Shown here in pieces: positions 8,155 through 16,499 of a stretch of DNA of 45,058 nucleotides. Source of the stretch: Dehalococcoidia bacterium (lineage in GTDB: Bacteria > Chloroflexota > Dehalococcoidia > Dehalococcoidales > JAUXAP01); the NCBI GenBank assembly GCA_030619865.1, contig JAUXAP010000008.1, positions 1-45,058 of the forward strand, given 5' to 3'. Position 1 is the stretch's first letter. Each line of letters opens with the position of its first letter. The notes under the pieces were generated by a model that saw only the letters and a program-made list of their open reading frames with translations, made no database searches and was not told the DNA's origin. The position numbers were made by a program, and so were the translations under genes.

Positions 8155-8571
8155 ATGGCTCTGGGAAAGATTAACCACTTTCATTTCTATGTTGAGGACT
8201 TAGAAGAGACGTACAAATACTTCACTGAGAAGTTGGGGTTCGAGTTTGTACGGCGAGGGCACGGGGGAAAGTCAATCGACTTAGTCTCATCCGAGGGTGG
8301 TCCAACCTTTGAATTTAACCAGATAACTGAGGAATACAAGACTGCCAAACCCGAGGATAATCCTGACGTTGCTCACATCGCAGCCAAGAGAAGGCCGTAT
8401 CTTGACCATATTGCCTTTGAGGTTGATAACGTAGAAGAAAAGGTCAAAGAATTGAAAAGTAAGAGCGTAGAGTTTCTATCAGGGCCTGTTCTGAACCCGC
8501 AAAATAATCGCATGCTGGCTGACCTCTATGACCTTGAGGGGCATGCGTGGATTCAATTGCAAGAAAAGTAA
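8155..8571 (+). CDS. VOC-family protein (paralog 8, most divergent)
   Basis: MALGKINHFHFYVEDLEETYKYFTEKLGF...LDHIAFEV...WIQLQEK. Confidence 0.9.
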   Translation: MALGKINHFHFYVEDLEETYKYFTEKLGFEFVRRGHGGKSIDLVSSEGGPTFEFNQITEEYKTAKPEDNPDVAHIAAKRRPYLDHIAFEVDNVEEKVKELKSKSVEFLSGPVLNPQNNRMLADLYDLEGHAWIQLQEK

Positions 8572-8589
8572 CCAAGAGGAATCCTGACA

Positions 8590-8621
8590 GGTCGTCCCTT
8601 CGAATCCAACCCCCGCTACCA
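8590..8621 (+). repeat. tRNA-fMet 3'-tail copy closing the VOC array
   Basis: ggtcgtcccttcgaatccaacccccgctacca; the last 18 nt equal the tRNA 3' end. Confidence 0.9.
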
Positions 8622-8633
8622 ATGAGCATAATG

Positions 8634-8665
8634 AGGACTAGGTAATTATAAACCTAGTCCTTTTT
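8634..8665 (+). terminator. Rho-independent terminator after the VOC array
   Basis: AGGACTAGGT-N8-ACCTAGTCCT followed by TTTTT; perfect 10-bp stem. Confidence 0.85.
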
Positions 8666-8710
8666 AATTTGGGCAAGCCAACCAAGAGATAATTGTGCTA
8701 TAATTACACT

Positions 8711-8893
8711 ATGAAGCGAGAACTAATGGATATACTAGCCTGTCCAGTGTGCAAGGGAGAACTGGAGCTTAGCATGGAGGAGGAGAACGAGACGGAAGTA
8801 GTTACTGGCTCCCTATACTGTCCTAAGTGCGACGAGCACTACCCTATTGTAGATACCATCCCTAATCTGTTGCCGCCCGACCAGCGTGATTAG
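8711..8893 (+). CDS. Trm112/UPF0434-family small zinc-binding protein
   Basis: MKRELMDILACPVCKGEL...LYCPKCDEHYPIVDTIPNLLP. Confidence 0.85.
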   Translation: MKRELMDILACPVCKGELELSMEEENETEVVTGSLYCPKCDEHYPIVDTIPNLLPPDQRD

Positions 8894-9267
8894 TCAGGGC
8901 TATAGGCTACCCCACTCTGCGGGGACTCCCACACCTCCACTGAGGAGATAGACACGGGGGCTTCAGCCAGCTTTGGCTTGAGTTCATTATAGATGGTGGA
9001 AGCAATATTCTCTGAAGACGGGTTTATCTTATCAAACGGCGGCATATCATTGAGACAGGTATGGTCAAACCTTGCCAGAATATCACTCAAGCATTGCTTT
9101 AGCTTTGTAAAATCATAGGCTATACCTATATCATTAACCACAGAAGATTTCACCTTGGCTACCACTCGAAAACGGTGTCCATGCAATGCCTCACACTTAC
9201 CCTGATAGCCCCTTAAGAAATGAGCGGCATCAAAATGCTGCTCTACAGATACCTGATACATTCTCAC
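8890..9267 (-). CDS. queD: 6-carboxytetrahydropterin synthase/6-pyruvoyl-tetrahydropterin synthase family
   Basis: FDAAHFLRGYQGKCEALHGHRFRV; FDHTCLND; VWESPQSGVAY. Confidence 0.9.
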   Translation of the reverse strand: MRMYQVSVEQHFDAAHFLRGYQGKCEALHGHRFRVVAKVKSSVVNDIGIAYDFTKLKQCLSDILARFDHTCLNDMPPFDKINPSSENIASTIYNELKPKLAEAPVSISSVEVWESPQSGVAYSPD

Positions 9268-9270
9268 TCC

Positions 9271-9768
9271 TCAACTACTTTCCCATTTAAAGACACCCTG
9301 TTTCCCGCTTATCCCTTTTAATAATTCTTTAATAGTCTTGCCACTTACTGGATGCACCAGGTCAGGGGCAATCTCATTTAAGGGAATAAGAACAAAGGCT
9401 CTCTCCACTAACCTGGGGTGAGGAATAATCAGCTCCGGGGTTTTAATCACTTTGTCGCCATAAAAAAGGATATCTATATCCATAGGGCGAGGAGCATCAG
9501 GTTTGCCGGGTTTCCTACCTAACTTGCTCTCAATACCCTTAGCTACAGCCAACAGCTCCTTGGGGGCTAGTCTGGTATAAGCCTGACACACCAGATTGAG
9601 AAAACGAGGCTGTTCAATATCACCCACCGGTGCGGTATCATATACCGACGAAACCTTGGCTACCTGCAACTTCTGGGATAGAAAATCTACTGCCTTATCC
9701 AGATTCTCCTGGCGCTCTCCTATATTTGAGCCGAGGCTAAGATATACTGTTACTGATTCGTCTTTCAC
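9271..9768 (-). CDS. folK: 2-amino-4-hydroxy-6-hydroxymethyldihydropteridine pyrophosphokinase
   Basis: YLSLGSNIGERQENL; RPMDIDILFYGD; IPHPRLVERAFVLIPLNEIAP. Confidence 0.95.
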   Translation of the reverse strand: MKDESVTVYLSLGSNIGERQENLDKAVDFLSQKLQVAKVSSVYDTAPVGDIEQPRFLNLVCQAYTRLAPKELLAVAKGIESKLGRKPGKPDAPRPMDIDILFYGDKVIKTPELIIPHPRLVERAFVLIPLNEIAPDLVHPVSGKTIKELLKGISGKQGVFKWESS

Positions 9769-9937
9769 TCTGTATCCTCCTTATAATAGCGCCATCCCTA
9801 TTTTAGCACTCTTTCACCACTTATCAAGTATTACCACAGAGGATTATTCATCACCTCGTAAGATAAACTTGCCTATTATATAGGCAAAATGATATGATTT
9901 TGCACGGTTGGCATTCAAATTACACTTAGAGGGTACG

Positions 9938-10870
9938 TTGCTAAGCAAAATAAGCATTATTGGGGCTGGGAATGTTGGTGCCTCCTGCGCTCAGCGTTTA
10001 GTTGAGCGAGGCTATGCTGACATAGTCCTGGTGGATATTATTGATGGTCTGCCTCAAGGTAAAGCTCTGGATATTCTCGAGTCAGCACCTATCCTCAATT
10101 TTAACTCTCACCTTATTGGAACTAATAGCTACCAAGAAACAGCTAACTCAGATGTGGTAATTATCACCTCAGGCCTGGGTAGAAAACCAGGTATGAGCCG
10201 GGATGAGCTGTTATCAACCAATATGAGTATTGTCACCGAGGTTACTCATCAAGTAGTAAACTACTCGCCTGACTGCATCATCATTATGGTTACCAACCCG
10301 GTAGATGCTATGACCCACTTAGCTATCCATCTCAGCCACTTTTCCCGAAATAAGGTATTTGGCTTATCCGGCGTCTTGGATAGCGCCCGCTTTAGCAGCT
10401 TCATCGCCGCTGAGCTTGATGTATCGGTAGAAGATGTGTCTGTTTGCATTCTGGGGCAGCATGGCGGAAACATGATCGTTATCCCCAGGCTATCTACTGT
10501 TAATGGCACACCAATAACCAAAATTCTGCCTCAAGAGATTATTAATAGACTGGTCGAGCGTACTATAAACGGTGGAGCCGAGATTGTAGGGTTACTCAAG
10601 ACTGGCGGCGCCTTTTATGCCCCCTCAGCCGCCATTGCCCAGATGGTAGATGCTGTAATCCTGGATAAGAAGAAAATCCTGCCCTGCGCTACCTACCTAC
10701 AGGGAGAATACGGGATTAAGGATACCGTCATCAGTGTGCCGGTAAAGCTGGGCAAGAACGGCATTGAGCAGATAATAGAACTGGAGCTAACCCCAGAGGA
10801 AAAGCAAGCTCTAGCCAGCTCAGCCAAGGCAGTACAAGAACTGGTGAAGGTTATGAAACTAGGCAGATAA
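9938..10870 (+). CDS. mdh: Malate dehydrogenase
   Basis: KISIIGAGNVGASCAQRL; VTNPVDAMT; GLSGVLDSARF. Start uncertain (TTG at 9908 or 9938). Confidence 0.9.
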   Translation: MLSKISIIGAGNVGASCAQRLVERGYADIVLVDIIDGLPQGKALDILESAPILNFNSHLIGTNSYQETANSDVVIITSGLGRKPGMSRDELLSTNMSIVTEVTHQVVNYSPDCIIIMVTNPVDAMTHLAIHLSHFSRNKVFGLSGVLDSARFSSFIAAELDVSVEDVSVCILGQHGGNMIVIPRLSTVNGTPITKILPQEIINRLVERTINGGAEIVGLLKTGGAFYAPSAAIAQMVDAVILDKKKILPCATYLQGEYGIKDTVISVPVKLGKNGIEQIIELELTPEEKQALASSAKAVQELVKVMKLGR

Positions 10871-10877
10871 ACCCCGA

Positions 10878-11723
10878 ATGAGAGAAATTAAAGCAAGCTC
10901 CATTTTTCAAGCGGTAGCCCAGCTTTGTCAGCAGGCAAACTTTGAGCTGGGTGAGGATGTAATTGCTGCCCTCAAGCGAGCCCAGCAGGCTGAGGAATCA
11001 CCGCTGGGCAGAGAAGTGCTAAGTCAACTCTTTAAAAATGCCCGAATTGCTAAACAGGAGCGTCTCCCGCTATGCCAGGACTGTGGCACAGCAGTGGTCT
11101 TCCTCGAAATAGGTCAGGACGTTCACATTACTGGCGGTGACCTATATGACGCAGTAGCCGAAGGAGTGCGCCAGGGCTATACTGAAGGCTATCTACGCAA
11201 CTCCATAGTCAGTCAGCCATTCTCAGCCCGAGTAAATACCAATGATAACACCCCACCGGTTATTCATACTGAAATAGTTCCCGGTGACCAACTCAAGATT
11301 ACAGTTATGCCCAAGGGAGGTGGTGCTGAGAATATGACTCGCCTGGCTATACTCAAGCCGGGTGAAGGACAAAAGGGTATTATTGACCTGGTCATAACAA
11401 CCGTTGATGAGGCAGGGGGTAAACCTTGTCCACCACTAATTGTCGGCTTAGGCATAGGCGGCACCGCCGAAGCGGCAATGTTACTAGCCAAGAAGGCACT
11501 ACTGCGCCCGGTAGCTAAACCAAACCCTGACCCTGAAACTGCTGAGCTTGAGGCAGAGATTCTAGCTCGAATCAATAATTTAGGAATTGGACCACTGGGC
11601 TTTGGCGGCAGAACTACCGCTCTGGCAGTGCATGCTGAGGTTATGCCAACTCACATTGCCAGTTTACCGGTGGCAATTAACCTACAGTGCCACAGTGCTC
11701 GGTATAAAGAGGCAATACTATAG
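10878..11723 (+). CDS. Fumarate hydratase, class I, alpha subunit
   Basis: LPLCQDCGTAVVFLEIG; MPKGGGAENMTRL; GLGIGGTAEAAMLLAKKAL; followed by the beta subunit. Confidence 0.93.
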   Translation: MREIKASSIFQAVAQLCQQANFELGEDVIAALKRAQQAEESPLGREVLSQLFKNARIAKQERLPLCQDCGTAVVFLEIGQDVHITGGDLYDAVAEGVRQGYTEGYLRNSIVSQPFSARVNTNDNTPPVIHTEIVPGDQLKITVMPKGGGAENMTRLAILKPGEGQKGIIDLVITTVDEAGGKPCPPLIVGLGIGGTAEAAMLLAKKALLRPVAKPNPDPETAELEAEILARINNLGIGPLGFGGRTTALAVHAEVMPTHIASLPVAINLQCHSARYKEAIL

Positions 11724-12281
11724 ATGAAAATTATGCACATCACATCACCGATTGAGTCCGAAACAATAGAGGAGCTGACCGCAGGAGCACAGGTTCTGAT
11801 TTCGGGGATTATCTATGTTGCCCGTGATGCTGCCCACCAAAGGCTCATCCAAGCCCTGGATAAAGAGGAAAAGTTACCTTTTGACCCTAATGGTCAAACC
11901 ATATATTATATGGGACCGTCTCCAGCCAAGCCAGGCCAGGCTATCGGCTCAGCCGGTCCCACTACCAGTAGCCGTATGGATATATATACTCCACGCCTTA
12001 TCGCTGCCGGGATTAAGGCCATGATCGGCAAAGGTAATCGCTCACCAGCGGTAAAGGAGGCTATTAAAAAATATAAAGCTATTTATTTTGCCGCTATAGG
12101 TGGGGCTGGCGCTTTACTGGCTAAATCCATTAAACAGGCAGAGGTTATAGCTTACGAAGATTTAGGGACAGAGGCTATCCTGCGACTTAAAGTAGACAAT
12201 TTCCCGGCTATTGTCGCCAATGATATTTACGGCGGAGACCTGTTTGAGCAGGGTAAAGCCAAATACCAAAGGAGTGGATAA
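11724..12281 (+). CDS. Fumarate hydratase, class I, beta subunit
   Basis: GIIYVARDAAHQRL; YMGPSPAKPGQAIGSAGPTTSSRMD; GGAGALLAKSI. Confidence 0.93.
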   Translation: MKIMHITSPIESETIEELTAGAQVLISGIIYVARDAAHQRLIQALDKEEKLPFDPNGQTIYYMGPSPAKPGQAIGSAGPTTSSRMDIYTPRLIAAGIKAMIGKGNRSPAVKEAIKKYKAIYFAAIGGAGALLAKSIKQAEVIAYEDLGTEAILRLKVDNFPAIVANDIYGGDLFEQGKAKYQRSG

Positions 12282-12282
12282 G

Positions 12283-12624
12283 ATGGAGTGCATTTTCTGC
12301 CAAATTGTAGCTGGCAAGGTGCCTAGCGAAATCCTCTATCAAGATGAAAAGGTTATTGCCTTCCGTGACATTAATCCTCAGGCACCTGTACACCTGATTA
12401 TCATTCCCAAAAACCACATTCCTTCCCTCACCCACCTTTCTGAAGCGCAGCTACCCATTATCGGACGTATGGTGAATGCCGCCAACGAACTAGCTAAAAA
12501 GGAAGGTATTTCTGAAAGCGGATACCGCCTGGCGATAAACTGTGGCAAGGAAGGCGGGCAGTTGGTGCCTCATCTCCATATGCATCTTCTCGGCGGTAAA
12601 AAACTCTCAGATGAGCTGGGCTAA
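12283..12624 (+). CDS. HIT family protein
   Basis: MECIFCQIVAGKVPSEILYQDE; HLHMHLLGG. Confidence 0.95.
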   Translation: MECIFCQIVAGKVPSEILYQDEKVIAFRDINPQAPVHLIIIPKNHIPSLTHLSEAQLPIIGRMVNAANELAKKEGISESGYRLAINCGKEGGQLVPHLHMHLLGGKKLSDELG

Positions 12625-12662
12625 AACCATTTGTTGAAATCATTAAAACTGGGGGGTGTACC

Positions 12663-13106
12663 ATGAACCAAGAAACGGAAAAAGCCCTTAAACAATTCTT
12701 TTCTGCCCAGAAAAAGCTAAATCAGCTTGGTATTATTCACTCGAGGGAATATCTGGGAGATATTGGCAGGTATCTTTGCCAGGTTATGTATAATTTGGAG
12801 CTTCCAAAATCGAGACGGCAAGCTGGCTATGACGGTATGATAGGTACATCTAAAATTCAAGTTAAGATTAATAACTGCCCCATCGGAACCCCGGTAAGAT
12901 TAAGTGAACCCTTTGAATACGATGAACTTATTGTAGTATTAGGACCTAACTGTTTGTTGAGACCGGAGAATATTCAGGATGATTTTATCTTCTATAGATT
13001 CACCAGAGAGGAGACTCTCAAAAAATTCAAAACCCCAAGTGGTAAGTATATCGGTGGGAGAAGCGTATTCGCTCAGGGATACGATAAAGTCTTAAGCCTG
13101 ACCTAA
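12663..13106 (+). CDS. Hypothetical protein
   Basis: 147-aa ORF with GGGGGG RBS-like sequence; no family confidently recognised. Confidence 0.65.
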   Translation: MNQETEKALKQFFSAQKKLNQLGIIHSREYLGDIGRYLCQVMYNLELPKSRRQAGYDGMIGTSKIQVKINNCPIGTPVRLSEPFEYDELIVVLGPNCLLRPENIQDDFIFYRFTREETLKKFKTPSGKYIGGRSVFAQGYDKVLSLT

Positions 13107-13121
13107 GAGACTGCCTCTACT

Positions 13122-13673
13122 TCACCGTCCTTTACGGGACTCTAAAAAGATTAGTAAGCCAGCGATGCTCTTGGCGTCACAAATGGAACCAGAGGTAATA
13201 AGACTGGAAATCTGGCTAATCGGCACCCGGCTTAACCTGATACTCCCCGTATCTTCGGCATGGAGTGGACTAGGAACAAGGTCGGTTGCCAGATAAAGAT
13301 AAAGGTATTCAGTACAGTAACCGGGTGTAGAGTAGAAACCACCCAGCCTCTCCACTTTTCTAGGCAGGTAGCCTGTTTCCTCCTGCAACTCACGACGAAC
13401 AGCCGCCACCGGGTCTTCTTCAGGGTCAATACCACCGGCCGGTATTTCTAATAGCTCCTTTTCTACCGACTTGCGGAATTGCTTAACCAGCAGCACATTG
13501 TCATTAGCATCAATAGCTATAATAGCCACGCAATTAGCGTGTTCTACAATTTCTCTTGTCGTTTCTCTGCCGTTAGGCATTTGTACGGTATCAACCCGTA
13601 ATTTTACCGCTCGCCCATCATAAACCAGTTGGCTAGATAGCGTCTTCTCCTCAGCCAAATTAGACTCCCACAT
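13122..13673 (-). CDS. NUDIX hydrolase (ADP-ribose pyrophosphatase-like)
   Basis: LLEIPAGGIDPEEDPVAAVRRELQEETGY Nudix box. Confidence 0.93.
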   Translation of the reverse strand: MWESNLAEEKTLSSQLVYDGRAVKLRVDTVQMPNGRETTREIVEHANCVAIIAIDANDNVLLVKQFRKSVEKELLEIPAGGIDPEEDPVAAVRRELQEETGYLPRKVERLGGFYSTPGYCTEYLYLYLATDLVPSPLHAEDTGSIRLSRVPISQISSLITSGSICDAKSIAGLLIFLESRKGR

Positions 13674-14127
13674 CTAAATGGTAAATAAGAGCCACTTCAT
13701 CACAATCAGGGAATTTGGGGCAGCGGTAGCACTCGCCCCAGACCTTGTGCGGCAACTCCGTTTTCTCTACCAGAGAAAAGCCACACTTCTCAAAAAAGGC
13801 CGGTTGATAGGTCAGGCAAAAAACAGTAGAAATACCAAGCTCTTTTGCCTCCTCAAGACAGGCTTTTATTAACTGTTCACCTACTCCCTGTCGCTGGCTA
13901 TCCTCAGCCACAGCCACCGACTTTATCTCAGCCAAGTCTGACCAGCAAACATGCAATGCTGCGCAAGCAATCATTCGACCATCTTGCCTAATAACAAAAT
14001 AATCCCTGATATTTTCATATATCTCGCTTAGCGGACGAGCCAGCATCTCATCCTTATCAGCAAAGTAGTTAATTAACTTATGCATCTGGGATACGTCACT
14101 GATTCTGGCTTTTTCAACTGGATTCAA
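13660..14127 (-). CDS. GNAT N-acetyltransferase (ArgA-like)
   Basis: LAEIKSVAVAEDSQRQGVGEQLIKACLEEAKELG; FFEKCGFSLVEKTELPHKVW. Confidence 0.88.
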   Translation of the reverse strand: MNPVEKARISDVSQMHKLINYFADKDEMLARPLSEIYENIRDYFVIRQDGRMIACAALHVCWSDLAEIKSVAVAEDSQRQGVGEQLIKACLEEAKELGISTVFCLTYQPAFFEKCGFSLVEKTELPHKVWGECYRCPKFPDCDEVALIYHLDVGV

Positions 14128-14128
14128 G

Positions 14129-14968
14129 TTACTGCTTTCCTTTCAACCTTTGCTCCAGAGAGCCGTAAAAAGAGGTCTCTGGATGAACTCTTAAAAATCG
14201 AGCCGTATTGGAGCTATGCTTCACCGTAATACTGGCACCACTTGACAACGGTAAATTTATATGACCGTCAATGCTCAGTGTTGCCTCATGAGCGGTAACA
14301 ACACGCAGTTTAACTACTGATTTAGCCGGTAACACCATGGTATAAACTGAACTAAGGTGAGGCAGTATTGGTAACAGCAGAAATTCATTAGCCTGCGGAT
14401 GGAGAATAGGACCACCGGCTGCCAGCGAATAACCAGTGCTGCCAGTGGCAGTAGCCACAATCACCCCATCAGCCTTATAGGTAGTCAACGGCTCACCATC
14501 AATGCTGGCTTCCACATAGACTACCCGAGCTATTGCCCCCCGTGCCACCACCACATCATTCAAGGCATAAAACATACGAGGCGTCTCGTTCTCCCCATGT
14601 TGAGGGGAAAGCTCTGCTTCAAGTAGAGCCCGCTCATCAATCCAACCTTCCCCCGCTAACAGGGCCGGTAGCTTTTCCATAGCCTCATCAACACTGAGTT
14701 CCGTCATGAATCCCAGCTTGCCCAAGTTTATCCCAGTAATAGGGGTTAACCCGGGAAGTACTGCCTGAGCTGCCCGTAGAATCGTGCCATCGCCACCGAT
14801 GCTAAGAATTAAATCGGTATCTTTTACCTGAGCCCTGGCCTTCTCCCTTTCCCAGGCAGAACATAGCCAAACCGAAATACCTCTAGAGCCTAAAAAATTC
14901 TGTAATTCCTTAGCCACGGTATGGGCAGCTTCAATCTTCGGATGGTAAAGAATGCCAATTTGCTTCAT
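14129..14968 (-). CDS. nadK: NAD(+) kinase
   Basis: SIGGDGTILRAA; GINLGKLGFMTE; ATGSTGYSLAAGGPILHP. Confidence 0.95.
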   Translation of the reverse strand: MKQIGILYHPKIEAAHTVAKELQNFLGSRGISVWLCSAWEREKARAQVKDTDLILSIGGDGTILRAAQAVLPGLTPITGINLGKLGFMTELSVDEAMEKLPALLAGEGWIDERALLEAELSPQHGENETPRMFYALNDVVVARGAIARVVYVEASIDGEPLTTYKADGVIVATATGSTGYSLAAGGPILHPQANEFLLLPILPHLSSVYTMVLPAKSVVKLRVVTAHEATLSIDGHINLPLSSGASITVKHSSNTARFLRVHPETSFYGSLEQRLKGKQ

Positions 14969-15012
14969 AACCTTAACCTACTCCCAACAAAGAAAGCGTA
15001 ACACCGCCACTT

Positions 15013-15801
15013 TTAAGCGAGCAATTCTCGCATGCCCTCTGCCTGCTGTTTACACCATCCGTATATAATCCTTAAGTCCCAACCAACACAGAAGTGGCGG
15101 ATTCCCATCTCAAGATATGGTTTTGCCTCTTCAAAGCTACCTAGTTCCACTCTGGGGTGTACACCCTTCTTCAGAGCTAATCCTATCATGTCTCGCCGTG
15201 CCTTTAGCACCTCAGGGTCTTTCCCCTGACCTGGCTTGCCAATGCTTATTGAGTAGTCAGCAGGACCGAATTGAACCATATCTACACCTTTGACCGACAG
15301 TATCTCTTCCAAGTTCTCCATGGCGCCTTTTTTCTCAATCATAATGGCAATGACGACTTCGTTCATCGCCTTAGCCCACCCCGCTGAGCCAGGCTCCAGC
15401 ACATAGCCAACATTTCGCCGCATGCTACAGCCATGGATACCACCAGCCTCAGGTGTCTCCGACCTGACGAGGCGAATACATTTCCTGACCTCTTCCGCAG
15501 AACGGCAGTCAGTAAAGAGCAAATTTTGGATACCAGCACCTAGTGCTCTGGTAGCAATAAATCCTCTCGCCTGCTCTTCCACCTTCATCATTGAGGACAT
15601 GCTGGGAAAGAGCTCAATAGCCCGGCCGAAGTTATCTAAGCCGGCAAGACTCCAAGATGCATATTCTCCGCACAGCTCGATATAATCAAAAGCACCGGAA
15701 TGCCCGATTACCTCTACAATCTGTGGCGAAGTGGTTATCATGTGCGTGCCTAAGGTTGGTTTACCTTCACTAAGGAGTTCCCTGAGTCTGTTCTTTTTCA
15801 A
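15013..15801 (-). CDS. HpcH/HpaI aldolase family protein
   Basis: LSEGKPTLGTHMITTSPQIVEVIGHSGAFDYIELCGEY; VDMVQFGPADYSISIG. Confidence 0.9.
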   Translation of the reverse strand: MKKNRLRELLSEGKPTLGTHMITTSPQIVEVIGHSGAFDYIELCGEYASWSLAGLDNFGRAIELFPSMSSMMKVEEQARGFIATRALGAGIQNLLFTDCRSAEEVRKCIRLVRSETPEAGGIHGCSMRRNVGYVLEPGSAGWAKAMNEVVIAIMIEKKGAMENLEEILSVKGVDMVQFGPADYSISIGKPGQGKDPEVLKARRDMIGLALKKGVHPRVELGSFEEAKPYLEMGIRHFCVGWDLRIIYGWCKQQAEGMRELLA

Positions 15802-16499
15802 CCTTTTCCTCCCTTTCTAGATCCAGGAAAAATGGTTTTTAGTGCTTCAACATCAAAATCCGGCGACTTGCAGAAGTTAATGACCTTTCGTTCTCGGTCT
15901 TCTACCTTCTGGCAGGCTTCCGGCACTTCTCGGGCAATCTCACGAGGAATAACGACTACGCCGTGCTTATCGGCATGAATAAGGTCGCCGTTATTAACTG
16001 TCAGGCCACCCACCCTTACCGGCTTTCCCGCATCTACCAGATGGTTATAGGCGTGTGATGGAATTACATCAGCAGCAAAAAAGTGAAAACCCAGTGGATG
16101 AACCTCATCCAAATCCCTAACACCACCATCAGTAACCACACCAACACAGCCCAAAGCACGGTGAATATTGGCGTTAACCTCACCCCATAAGGAACCAATA
16201 CATTGAGGCTGGTCAAAATCGTGGATAACGGCTACTCTTGGTGTCGCAGTCTTAACTATATTATCCCAGTGAGCGTGTATTACACGGGCACGTTCCTCCT
16301 CAGTTACTGACAGGTCAGCGGTCATAGTCGCCGTGCAGGCGTAGCCCACCATCGGCTCCAGGTCAGGAAAGATACACTTTATTCCCAGCATAAAACCCTG
16401 ATTTCTGGGTCTTACATTAAAAGTCTCAATGGCATTAGAAATTGCCGGTGTCGGCCAGGCTCTAAGAGCCTCTAATTCTGCTTCAGTCAGTGGTTCCAC
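15798..16499 (-). CDS. RraA family protein (HMG/CHA aldolase-like)
   Basis: GCVGVVTDGGVRDLDEV; NGDLIHADKHGVVVIPREIA. Confidence 0.9.
   Translation of the reverse strand: MEPLTEAELEALRAWPTPAISNAIETFNVRPRNQGFMLGIKCIFPDLEPMVGYACTATMTADLSVTEEERARVIHAHWDNIVKTATPRVAVIHDFDQPQCIGSLWGEVNANIHRALGCVGVVTDGGVRDLDEVHPLGFHFFAADVIPSHAYNHLVDAGKPVRVGGLTVNNGDLIHADKHGVVVIPREIAREVPEACQKVEDRERKVINFCKSPDFDVEALKTIFPGSRKGGKG

Noticed and set aside
4680-8621. Classical integron or CRISPR interpretation of the regular repeats
   Set aside because: No intI-like gene or attC-type imperfect palindromes seen; repeats are far apart and enclose full coding genes, so not a CRISPR array.
4658-8629. Minus-strand ORFs antisense to the VOC array
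   Set aside because: They recur only because the sense genes are paralogous; no RBS or family support, and the plus-strand frames show clear VOC motifs.
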